Program-made: the position numbers and the translations under genes
NCBI GenBank assembly: GCA_018221245.1
Contig: JAAOYH010000042.1
Span: forward strand, 1 to 11,008
Length of the DNA stretch: 11,008 nt
Direction of reading: 5' to 3'
Origin: Candidatus Woesearchaeota archaeon
GTDB lineage: Archaea; Nanobdellota; Nanobdellia; Woesearchaeales; UBA525
The notes under the pieces: generated by a model
What the model was told of the DNA's origin: nothing
What the model saw: only the letters and a program-made list of their open reading frames with translations
Databases searched by the model: none
Shown here: piece after piece, positions 5,887 to 11,008 of the stretch
Layout of the letters: the number at the start of each line of letters is the position of its first letter
Position numbering within the stretch: the stretch's first letter is position 1

Positions 5887-6791
5887 TGGCAAAAAAGAAA
5901 GATAAAACATTCAAGCAAAAGCTGTGGACCAGCCTAATCATCATCTTCGCGCTATTCATCGTCGGAACGATGGTAGCAGCCATGTTCGGCGCGGATGCTG
6001 AAGAGTTCGGCGCGAACACTGCAATCATCAGAGTCATAGGACCTATAATGGGCGACTCTGCAGGCGGCATCTTTTCGGAAGGAGTCACGGGCAGCTCTGA
6101 CGTGGTGGACCTACTGGAGAAAGCGAGGCTTGACAATGGGATAAAGGCTGTAATCATTGAGGTCAACTCTCCTGGAGGTTCTGCTGTTGCAAGCGACGAG
6201 ATAGGCCAGGCAATCAAGGCCCTAGACAAGCCGGTCGTTGCATGGATTAGAGAGATTGGTGCATCCGGCGGATACTGGGTCGCTTCTAGCACAGATCACA
6301 TAGTGGCTAATAGGATGAGCATAACGAGCAGCATCGGAGTGTATGGGAGCTATCTTGGTTTCAGCGAGTTCATCCAGGAATGGAATGTTACCAGAGAAAG
6401 GTTCGTGGCGGGAGATAGAAAAGATGTCGGAGATCCCTTCAGAGATATATCTACTTCAGACAGAATCTATCTACAGGGCAAGCTTGACAAGATTCATGAG
6501 TTCTTTATAGAAGAGATCGCTAGCAACAGGAACATGTCAGTGGAAGAGGTCAGGCCTCTCGCTGACGGAAGCTTCATGCTAGGTATAGAAGCATACGAGT
6601 CAGGTCTTGTAGACGAACTAGGCGGCTATGACGAAGCTGAGGCATGGGTCGCGGAACAGATAGATGAGGAAGTCTCTGCGGCGTACTTCGAGAAGAGCCA
6701 AGGATTCTTTGAAGGGTTATTTGGTGTCAGCAAGGAGCCCACATCACAGGAAGTGATCACTGAGAACCTGTTCCTACCACTACTAAGATAA
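5886..6791 (+). CDS. sppA: Signal peptide peptidase SppA (S49 family)
   Basis: 301-aa membrane-anchored serine protease that degrades cleaved signal peptides left in the membrane. A Lys-rich N-terminus (1-12) precedes one anchor helix (about 14-35), and the S49 domain fills the rest. Motifs: INxNSPGG-like EVNSPGGSAVASDEI (92-106), catalytic S127 in GASGGYWVAS (125-134), the SITSSIGVYG block (145-154), and the Lys general base, probably K179 in GDRKDVGDPFRD (176-187). The Ser/Lys dyad is therefore intact. Length fits the short, single-domain form found in archaea and many bacteria. The start is fixed by the TGATG overlap with the RDD gene and by GAGGTG 8 nt upstream. Its TAA abuts the stop of the convergent 69-aa gene. 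With LspA nearby, it could clear the remnants of lipoprotein processing. Confidence 0.95.
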   Translation: MAKKKDKTFKQKLWTSLIIIFALFIVGTMVAAMFGADAEEFGANTAIIRVIGPIMGDSAGGIFSEGVTGSSDVVDLLEKARLDNGIKAVIIEVNSPGGSAVASDEIGQAIKALDKPVVAWIREIGASGGYWVASSTDHIVANRMSITSSIGVYGSYLGFSEFIQEWNVTRERFVAGDRKDVGDPFRDISTSDRIYLQGKLDKIHEFFIEEIASNRNMSVEEVRPLADGSFMLGIEAYESGLVDELGGYDEAEAWVAEQIDEEVSAAYFEKSQGFFEGLFGVSKEPTSQEVITENLFLPLLR

Positions 6792-7001
6792 TTACTCAGC
6801 CGCCTCGCGTATCAGGAGTATCAGCAAGTAGGCAAAGACAAAGCCCAAGAAGATAGCTCCCATGAGAAAGCCCTGACTCGAGAGATTCCACGAAGGGACA
6901 ACAGCACCTACCGTCTCACCAACAGGATCCATGCCAAAGAGAGCCCATAATGTCAGGCCGAGCAAAGTGAGCAGGACAGTAGCGTTTTTACGGTGGTTCA
7001 T
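6792..7001 (-). CDS. 69-aa two-helix membrane protein, unknown function
   Basis: Small membrane protein with hydrophobic segments at about 7-23 (TVLLTLLGLTLWALF) and 45-64 (FLMGAIFLGFVFAYLLILLI), joined by a loop with FGMDPVGETVGAVVPSW. The N-terminus is basic (MNHRKN), the C-terminus mixed (REAAE). No family is recognised. The frame is open to 7094, but the added 31 residues would overlap the end of the permease-methyltransferase gene and have a composition unlike a membrane protein. A TATA-like box is centred about 28 nt before the ATG at 7001, which supports that start. The gene ends exactly where sppA ends on the other strand (TAATTA). Its promoter lies across the stop codon of the upstream gene, so it can be expressed independently or by read-through. 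Confidence 0.7.
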   Translation of the reverse strand: MNHRKNATVLLTLLGLTLWALFGMDPVGETVGAVVPSWNLSSQGFLMGAIFLGFVFAYLLILLIREAAE

Positions 7002-7023
7002 ATGATTCTCCAATGACTTCGAG

Positions 7024-7034
7024 TATTTATATGT
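7024..7034 (-). promoter_or_regulatory. TATA-like box for the 69-aa membrane protein
   Basis: Minus-strand ACATATAAATA centred about 28 nt before the ATG at 7001. It overlaps the last codons and TAA stop (7027-7029) of the permease-methyltransferase gene, so one stretch serves as coding end and promoter. Confidence 0.55.
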
Positions 7035-8976
7035 AGCTCCCCCCTCCTTTGTGCTTGATTCCGTAGATATAGACATACTTCCAGAGGAGACCACGCTTAA
7101 TCTCGACGTTCACATTGAACCCTGCCTTGGAGAATATCTCCTTTATCTCTAGGGGCCTGGAGAGCCATTTGGGATTGTTAGGAATAAACCAGAAGAAGTC
7201 TATGTACTCGACAAAACATATCCTTCCCAGATCAGGAAGTATATCATGCATCTCAGCGAGGACCTTGTTCACATCCTGCACATACGATAGGTTTCCTACA
7301 GACACTATTATATCTACTTTCCCTACGGAGGGATGCACTCTGTTTATCAGATGAGGATCGTGCAATGCCTTCACATGAGTGTGTCTTTTCTTTAGAACTC
7401 GTTTCTCCAATATCCTAAGGTTGTTCTTGCTCAGATCTAGCGCCAGAATACCACCTGTGGTACCTACGTGCTCTGCGAGATGCATCGTCATGGAACCGAC
7501 ACCTGAGCCGAACTCCAGAATTTGCTTCCCTTGAACATCCTCAAGGACCTCGATAACTCGTTTTCTTACGTGCTTCGGGACCAGAAGTCCTTCGAGCCAC
7601 CAGCTGAGTATCGCGAACCTGTTGATTGTCTTGATGAGTGCGTCAGGATCGTAGAAGTATGTCAGCACTAAATATATGGGGAGACTGAATAGGAAAAATC
7701 CGAACAAAAGCTGCAGCTGATCTATAGAGTTAGGGTATTGAAACCACACCCATGCCCCGAATAGCGTGAGGAAGAATCCCACAAGCAACAGAGGCAGGAA
7801 AGACCCGAAGGGAGCCTTGAAAGGCCTAGGTACATCCTTTTTAGTCCACCTGAACAATGGCACGAGGAAGATGATGAGCGCATATAACAGAATGCTTGGC
7901 GCCACAACAAGCTCGAGTAAAAGCTGATACGCTCCCGCAGCAGAAACCACTATGACGAGCGCAACTATGGTCTGGAGCAGTACGCTCCTGTGAGGCGTCC
8001 CGAATCTAGGATGAATTTCAGAGAACTGCTCAATGAACAGCTTGTCCCTGGAGAGGGCCATCAACAAGCGAGGGTTTCCTATTATGCTGCCGAATGCATT
8101 TCCGAGAAATGTGACAACCACTCCTAGGTTTGCGATCAGTATAAAGCCCTCTGTGAACCCCAGCTGACCTAACACTGCAAGAACAGGACGCTGACCCGCA
8201 ACACCTTTTAGCGCCTCTATACCCAGCACACCTATAGTGACGAATGCTAAGCATAGGGCTGCAAGAGCTACGAAGCCAGTAGTGAACACTAAAGACTTGG
8301 GAATCGTCTTGGCAGGATCCTTTATCTCTTCTGCCATAAAACTTATGGATTCCCAGCCGAAGAAAGTCTCAGATAGCAGGAACATAGCTATCAGTATCAC
8401 TGGCCATTCCCAGGTGAGCCCTCCGAAGTGCGATAGCTGAATCTCCATGCTGCCAGGTATGATAATGACCATGAGAAGCAGGAAGGTGAAGATAGACATC
8501 AAAAGAAGAAGCTTCGCGGACTCAGAGGCACCACGGAACGTGATATAGTTCATCACTATTATTATGCCACAACTCACTGTAACCTTGTATAAGAAGGCAG
8601 ATACAGAATAGCCTAACAAGATAAATGGCGCATCTCCGGGCAGAAGATACTCTATCGCGGCCACAACCAGAAGAGCCGTGGCTATATTGTTAATCAGCCA
8701 GAGTGTCCAACCTACCTCGAAGCTCACTAGCCTACCGTACGCCTGCTTCGCGAACTCATATACCCCACCTGCTCGAGGATACATAGTGGTAAGCTCGGCG
8801 AAACACATGCCTGCGTATACCGAGACTATTGCCAAGATAAGCCAGGCTATGATGCTGTCAATACCCGCAACGGAAACAGCCAGCGGTACCCCGAAAAATA
8901 TCCCTGTGTTTACGAGATTGAGAAAAACGAAGCCACTCGTGAGCCAGAACCCCAGGGTCCTTTTGAGCTCTGCCAT
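7027..8976 (-). CDS. Amino-acid permease (APC family) fused to a SAM-dependent methyltransferase
   Basis: 649-aa two-part protein in one uninterrupted frame. Residues 1 to about 445 form an APC-superfamily transporter of about 12 membrane helices. It has the unwound first helix NTGIFFGVP (23-31), RAGGVYEFAKQAYG (68-81), the helix-6/loop block GWESISFMAEEIKDPAKTIP (207-226) and HPRFGTPHRS (322-331). Residues about 465-645 are a soluble class I methyltransferase domain: SAM-binding motif I LEFGSGVGS (487-495), acidic D514 at the end of strand 2 (LALDLS), and motif DIIVSVGNLSYV (555-566). The tail is basic. The substrate could be an amino acid or polyamine; the methyl acceptor is unknown and could be a lipid head group, the transported molecule or a protein at the cytoplasmic face. 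GGTGA lies 4 nt before the ATG. It follows the coiled-coil gene by only 4 nt, so the two form an operon. Confidence 0.9.
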   Translation of the reverse strand: MAELKRTLGFWLTSGFVFLNLVNTGIFFGVPLAVSVAGIDSIIAWLILAIVSVYAGMCFAELTTMYPRAGGVYEFAKQAYGRLVSFEVGWTLWLINNIATALLVVAAIEYLLPGDAPFILLGYSVSAFLYKVTVSCGIIIVMNYITFRGASESAKLLLLMSIFTFLLLMVIIIPGSMEIQLSHFGGLTWEWPVILIAMFLLSETFFGWESISFMAEEIKDPAKTIPKSLVFTTGFVALAALCLAFVTIGVLGIEALKGVAGQRPVLAVLGQLGFTEGFILIANLGVVVTFLGNAFGSIIGNPRLLMALSRDKLFIEQFSEIHPRFGTPHRSVLLQTIVALVIVVSAAGAYQLLLELVVAPSILLYALIIFLVPLFRWTKKDVPRPFKAPFGSFLPLLLVGFFLTLFGAWVWFQYPNSIDQLQLLFGFFLFSLPIYLVLTYFYDPDALIKTINRFAILSWWLEGLLVPKHVRKRVIEVLEDVQGKQILEFGSGVGSMTMHLAEHVGTTGGILALDLSKNNLRILEKRVLKKRHTHVKALHDPHLINRVHPSVGKVDIIVSVGNLSYVQDVNKVLAEMHDILPDLGRICFVEYIDFFWFIPNNPKWLSRPLEIKEIFSKAGFNVNVEIKRGLLWKYVYIYGIKHKGGGSYI

Positions 8977-8980
8977 AGAA

Positions 8981-8985
8981 TCACC
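8981..8985 (-). promoter_or_regulatory. Shine-Dalgarno site of the permease-methyltransferase gene
   Basis: Minus-strand GGTGA, 4 nt before the ATG at 8976. Its TGA is also the stop codon of the upstream coiled-coil gene, so termination and re-initiation are physically linked. Confidence 0.6.
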
Positions 8986-9421
8986 AATACCTAGACTGTT
9001 TTTTTTCGGTGGCCTGCTCGATCTTTCTCACACGCTGATGGAGGCTGTCTAGTTCAGATTTAATCATGTCGAGTTTTGCTAGGATGAGCTCAGTGTCCTT
9101 GTCTCTCCCAACGGGCTCGGGCTCATGCACCTGTTCGGATCCTGGTATGGGTGCGTGGCCAGGGTATTGCTCCTGTTGATCCTGGAATGGTTGATCGAAA
9201 CTTGCGGATCCTAAGCTTTCCGAGTACGGTTGACCACCCATACCCTGATTTATTCTGTCTAGAGATGCCTGGAACGGATCGTTCTGTGTCGTGCCGAGCG
9301 TGTCTGGTTGCCCGAGGCCGTCCATGGACATTGGAGGTGTGCCCGATGAGAATGGGTCTCCTCCTAGGTCAAGGTCTTCATCCTTCTTCCAGAATTTTAG
9401 CTTGTCTAGGGCCACCTTCAC
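8981..9421 (-). CDS. 146-aa protein with disordered middle and C-terminal coiled coil
   Basis: Uncharacterised protein in three parts: a short amphipathic N-terminus with KLKFWKK (7-13), a long Gly/Pro/Gln/Asp-rich stretch that should be disordered (about 20-105), and a C-terminal heptad helix (about 110-139, LILAKLDMIKSELDSLHQRV) expected to form a coiled coil. The aromatic-basic N-terminus could touch a membrane or a partner. The start is GTG: 9421 is used here, but a second in-frame GTG at 9415 has GAGGTG at good spacing and would give 144 aa. A TATA-like box is centred about 30 nt before 9421. The 3' end carries eight consecutive A's (coding Lys-Lys) just before the stop. It is the first gene of the unit that continues into the permease-methyltransferase, so it may be that protein's scaffold or regulator (inferred). 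Confidence 0.72.
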   Translation of the reverse strand: MKVALDKLKFWKKDEDLDLGGDPFSSGTPPMSMDGLGQPDTLGTTQNDPFQASLDRINQGMGGQPYSESLGSASFDQPFQDQQEQYPGHAPIPGSEQVHEPEPVGRDKDTELILAKLDMIKSELDSLHQRVRKIEQATEKKQSRYW

Positions 9422-9446
9422 ACCTCTCTATTCCTCGAGAAGTTGA

Positions 9447-9456
9447 GTATTTAAAG
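9447..9456 (-). promoter_or_regulatory. TATA-like box for the coiled-coil / permease operon
   Basis: Minus-strand CTTTAAATAC, centred about 30 nt before the GTG at 9421 and 36 nt before the GTG at 9415. It lies in the 42-nt gap after the 174-aa gene, which suggests a transcript separate from that gene. Confidence 0.5.
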
Positions 9457-9463
9457 GTTTAGA

Positions 9464-9988
9464 CTAAATTGCGGACGTCTTTGAGGCATTCTTGAAAGTT
9501 GTATGGTATGGCTTTACATTAACATTATGTCTTGCCTTAAATTCCTCAATATTATCTTCCAGGAAATCTTCTGGGAGTCCGGGCCCATAGACTGTCTCGT
9601 TTGTGTACTTGAACGCTTCTTCATTCTCTATAGAGTGGTTGAATACTAACAACATCAATCCTGTCTGGTCTATCTCATCATCTGCCAAGCATGAGAGTCC
9701 TGCCAGGAGTCTCTTATCATGTCCTTTTGCTAGAGCGAGAATCTCACCTAGAGATACTTGTTTTAGGCCTTGGGTCTTTCTGTAGACTCTGTTCGCCATG
9801 TGATACCTTTGGGCCTTACTAGGGAACAAGGTCGTTACTGTGGCTGTTCCTTTTGTTCTGTATGCTTCTGCCAATAATCTGATGGCATCGTCGTCAGTCA
9901 CAGGCTCATCAAACCTATCTGTAACTTTCTTGACTCGCTCAAGATTTCTACGCCTCATTTCAAGATAGTATACTGGATCGGTTGTCAC
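9464..9988 (-). CDS. 174-aa protein of unknown function
   Basis: I do not recognise this protein. It is soluble, without membrane segments or a signal peptide. The N-terminus is basic and helical (11-25, MRRRNLERVKKVTDR), followed by acidic and helical stretches (31-44), a patch with LFPSKAQRYHMANRVYRKTQ (54-73), a mostly hydrophobic helix region (79-118) and a polar tail with several His, Asn and Lys. The basic patches could bind nucleic acid, but no fold is evident. Start is GTG at 9988, supported by a TATA-like box centred 26-27 nt upstream; an internal ATG at 9958 would remove ten residues and lacks such a box. It is divergent from the toxin-antitoxin pair, with 183 nt between start codons. 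Composition is more AT-rich than the core genes, so it may belong to a recently gained segment. Confidence 0.62.
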   Translation of the reverse strand: MTTDPVYYLEMRRRNLERVKKVTDRFDEPVTDDDAIRLLAEAYRTKGTATVTTLFPSKAQRYHMANRVYRKTQGLKQVSLGEILALAKGHDKRLLAGLSCLADDEIDQTGLMLLVFNHSIENEEAFKYTNETVYGPGLPEDFLEDNIEEFKARHNVNVKPYHTTFKNASKTSAI

Positions 9989-10010
9989 GATTGTTTCCGT
10001 TAATTACACA

Positions 10011-10018
10011 CTTATAAG
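10011..10018 (-). promoter_or_regulatory. TATA-like box for the 174-aa gene
   Basis: CTTATAAG (the same on both strands) centred 26-27 nt before the GTG at 9988. This spacing supports a leaderless mRNA beginning with GTG and decides the start of that gene. Confidence 0.5.
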
Positions 10019-10121
10019 CTTTTCTATTTTTACCACTATACGATAGGTACGAATAACTTACGGTTCTTGCAGAGAATTCTTGATAAAGCACAGACAAATA
10101 TCATCAAGGAAATGGAAATAC

Positions 10122-10130
10122 ATATATACT
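10122..10130 (+). promoter_or_regulatory. TATA-like box for the toxin-antitoxin operon
   Basis: ATATATACT centred about 46 nt before the antitoxin ATG at 10172, giving a leader of roughly 20 nt that includes the AGGTGA site at 10161-10166. A second A/T-rich element at 10139-10148 is an alternative box. Confidence 0.4.
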
Positions 10131-10138
10131 ACTACACA

Positions 10139-10152
10139 TTTTATAATTAAAA
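10139..10152. repeat. Inverted repeat, possible antitoxin operator
   Basis: TTTTA-TAAT-TAAAA, a perfect 5-bp inverted repeat with a 4-nt centre, between the TATA-like box and the Shine-Dalgarno site of the toxin-antitoxin operon. AbrB-type antitoxins usually repress their own promoter, so it is a candidate operator. A/T-only palindromes also arise by chance. Confidence 0.3.
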
Positions 10153-10160
10153 CACATAGT

Positions 10161-10166
10161 AGGTGA
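10161..10166 (+). promoter_or_regulatory. Shine-Dalgarno site of the antitoxin gene
   Basis: AGGTGA, 5 nt before the ATG at 10172. It overlaps an in-frame GTG at 10163, which is therefore more likely part of the ribosome-binding site than the true start. Confidence 0.6.
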
Positions 10167-10171
10167 ATCAC

Positions 10172-10447
10172 ATGGAAATATCGCTAACAAAATTATCCCC
10201 GAACGGACAAGTAGTCATACCCTCCGAGATTAGGAAAGAGGCAGGATTAAAGCCATCGACAAAATTCATTGTGTTTAACGAGGGAGGAAATATCTTACTA
10301 AAACAGATCAGAGCAGAAAATCTCAGCAAAGACATCGCACTCATTGAGAAAATCCATATGACTGAAAGACAAATCGATGCTGGAAAAACAATAAAAGTCG
10401 ATTCCTCCATGAGTGATGAGGAAATTGATGAGATCCTAATGAGCTAA
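10172..10447 (+). CDS. AbrB/SpoVT (MazE-like) antitoxin
   Basis: 91-aa DNA-binding antitoxin. Residues 5-46 are a swapped-hairpin AbrB domain: LTKLSPNGQVVIPSEIRKEA, followed by GLKPSTKFIVFNEGGNILLK. The C-terminal half (48-91) is helical and acidic near the end (MSDEEIDEILMS) and should wrap and block the toxin. The start at ATG 10172 is set by AGGTGA 5 nt upstream; GTG at 10163 would add three residues. The toxin gene begins 2 nt after the stop, so the pair is co-transcribed. By family habit the antitoxin, alone and with toxin, would repress its promoter; a palindrome at 10139-10152 is a candidate site. Unlike the surrounding genes it has a leader and a Shine-Dalgarno site, consistent with an acquired module. 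Confidence 0.88.
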   Translation: MEISLTKLSPNGQVVIPSEIRKEAGLKPSTKFIVFNEGGNILLKQIRAENLSKDIALIEKIHMTERQIDAGKTIKVDSSMSDEEIDEILMS

Positions 10448-10448
10448 A

Positions 10449-10694
10449 ATGGAGATTATATTCTCTGAAGAATTCAAAAAAGAGTTCAAGAAAATCAAAG
10501 AAAAAGATATGCGCCTAAAGGTAATCAAACAAATAAAAAGATTATCAGAACAGCCAAAATCAGGGAAACCTCTAAAGTATGACCTGAAAAAACACAGGAG
10601 CCTGAGAGTCACCCCATTCAGAATAATCTACCGATTGGAAGAAGAAAAAATAATCATCAACTTCATCGAGCATCGAAAGAACGTCTACAAATGA
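10449..10694 (+). CDS. relE: RelE/ParE-family toxin
   Basis: 81-aa toxin of the RelE fold. Family features are easy to see: EEFKKEFKKIKEKD (7-20) in the first helix, the turn QPKSGKPLKYDL (35-46), the core strand SLRVTPFRIIYRL (51-63) and the end FIEHRKNVYK (72-81). R53, R58, R76 and Y80 occupy the positions of the basic and aromatic residues that RelE toxins use to cut mRNA in the ribosomal A site, so it is probably an mRNA interferase; a ParE-type gyrase inhibitor is less likely. It is very Lys/Ile-rich and AT-rich, unlike the translation genes nearby. One base separates it from the antitoxin stop (TAAaATG), and no good Shine-Dalgarno site is present, so it should depend on translational coupling. 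Confidence 0.88.
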   Translation: MEIIFSEEFKKEFKKIKEKDMRLKVIKQIKRLSEQPKSGKPLKYDLKKHRSLRVTPFRIIYRLEEEKIIINFIEHRKNVYK

Positions 10695-10721
10695 ATTTTC
10701 ACAAACTTCCCACTCCAAAAC

Positions 10722-10730
10722 CTTTATAAA
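10722..10730 (+). promoter_or_regulatory. TATA-like box for eS8
   Basis: CTTTATAAA centred 26-27 nt before the ATG at 10753, 28 nt after the toxin stop. This gives eS8 its own leaderless promoter, independent of the toxin-antitoxin operon. Confidence 0.6.
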
Positions 10731-10752
10731 ACACCCATAGTTCGCGGAGCGT

Positions 10753-11008
10753 ATGGTCGTGACACACGCACGTTCAAGAAGGAAGCCCTCTGGAGGCCTC
10801 TTCAGGAACACCATAACAAAGAGGACCCACATGCTCGGGAGAACCCCTAGCATGACAAAGGTAGGCGACAGCCATCGCCAACGCACAGTTAGCACAAAGG
10901 GCGGCAGCAGCAAAGAGCGCCTCTTCGAGACAAGACAGGCAAATCTTTTCGACGGCAAGAAATATGTCAAGGCCAAGATAGAGTCCGTGGCAGAGAACCC
11001 CGCTAACA
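10753..11008 (+). CDS. rps8e: 30S ribosomal protein eS8, N-terminal part (3' truncated by window)
   Basis: First 85 codons of the archaeal/eukaryotic small-subunit protein eS8, which has no bacterial counterpart. The frame is open to the end of the window. Family features: RSRRKPSGGLFR (7-18; family RKPTGG), HMLGRTPSMTKVG (25-37; family ELGREPTETKIG), TVSTKGGSSKERLF (43-56; family RTRGGNxKxRLL) and KAKIESVAENPAN (73-85; family KIxxVxENPANR). The full archaeal protein is about 125-135 residues, so about a third is missing. The ATG at 10753 is supported by a TATA box 26-27 nt upstream and by the absence of a Shine-Dalgarno site. It marks a return to core chromosomal sequence after the toxin-antitoxin module. 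Confidence 0.93.
   Translation, partial: MVVTHARSRRKPSGGLFRNTITKRTHMLGRTPSMTKVGDSHRQRTVSTKGGSSKERLFETRQANLFDGKKYVKAKIESVAENPAN

Larger units (their letters stand above)
9989..10171 (+). other. AT-rich divergent intergenic region
   Basis: The longest non-coding stretch here (183 nt). It holds the promoter of the 174-aa gene on the left and that of the toxin-antitoxin pair on the right, with nothing recognisable between about 10020 and 10110. A 12-codon frame at 10112-10150 has no other support. Confidence 0.6.

Noticed and set aside
7002..7094. Longer 69-aa gene starting at 7094
   Set aside because: It would overlap the permease-methyltransferase gene and put a polar 31-residue stretch before the membrane segments.
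10112..10150. 12-codon upstream frame and repeated ATGGAAATA before the antitoxin
   Set aside because: No ribosome-binding site; the repeat is short, A/T-rich and explained by chance.

Overview
The window is archaeal. It encodes the C-terminal half of aIF5B, the factor aIF1A, ribosomal protein uS7 of archaeal type, and the first 85 codons of eS8, a protein that bacteria lack. TATA-like boxes lie about 25-30 nt in front of most first-in-transcript start codons, which implies mostly leaderless mRNAs. Packing is very tight: three convergent gene pairs abut or overlap at their stop codons. The tight packing, many small uncharacterised proteins and several bacterial-type enzymes suggest a small-genome lineage such as DPANN (Woesearchaeota/Pacearchaeota-like). 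That placement is an impression from gene content, not a phylogeny. All three stop codons are used, so the code looks standard.

Layout. (1) 1-1394, plus strand: partial aIF5B, then a PUA-domain protein with a 4-nt overlap. (2) 1391-2889, minus strand: an 87-aa helical protein followed by a 400-aa RelA/SpoT-like protein whose synthetase motifs are kept but whose HD hydrolase motif is degenerate. (3) 2975-4341, plus strand: a possible 32-aa membrane peptide, uS7 and signal peptidase II (LspA). (4) 4328-5327, minus strand: aIF1A and a PlsC-type acyltransferase. (5) 5404-6791, plus strand: an RDD-family membrane protein coupled to the signal peptide peptidase SppA. (6) 6792-9988, minus strand: an unrecognised 174-aa protein, a 146-aa protein with a disordered middle and coiled-coil end, an amino-acid permease fused to a SAM methyltransferase, and a 69-aa two-helix membrane protein. 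(7) 10172-10694, plus strand: an AT-rich AbrB/RelE toxin-antitoxin pair. (8) 10753 to the end, plus strand: partial eS8.

Three themes run through it. Translation: aIF5B, aIF1A, uS7, eS8 and a PUA protein, with a RelA/SpoT-like protein and a RelE toxin that may act on translation under stress. Membrane and secretion: LspA, SppA, PlsC, RDD protein, permease-methyltransferase and small membrane proteins; LspA and SppA could act successively on lipoprotein signal peptides, and both LspA and PlsC are more typical of bacteria. Initiation: first genes look leaderless, while SppA, the permease fusion and the antitoxin have clear GGTGA/GAGGTG Shine-Dalgarno sites.

The strongest candidates for something new are the RelA/SpoT-like protein with its small partner and the permease-methyltransferase fusion. 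No tRNA, rRNA, CRISPR array or insertion sequence was seen. Except for the toxin-antitoxin upstream region (183 nt) and the interval holding the small membrane peptide (about 240 nt), gaps between genes are under 80 nt.
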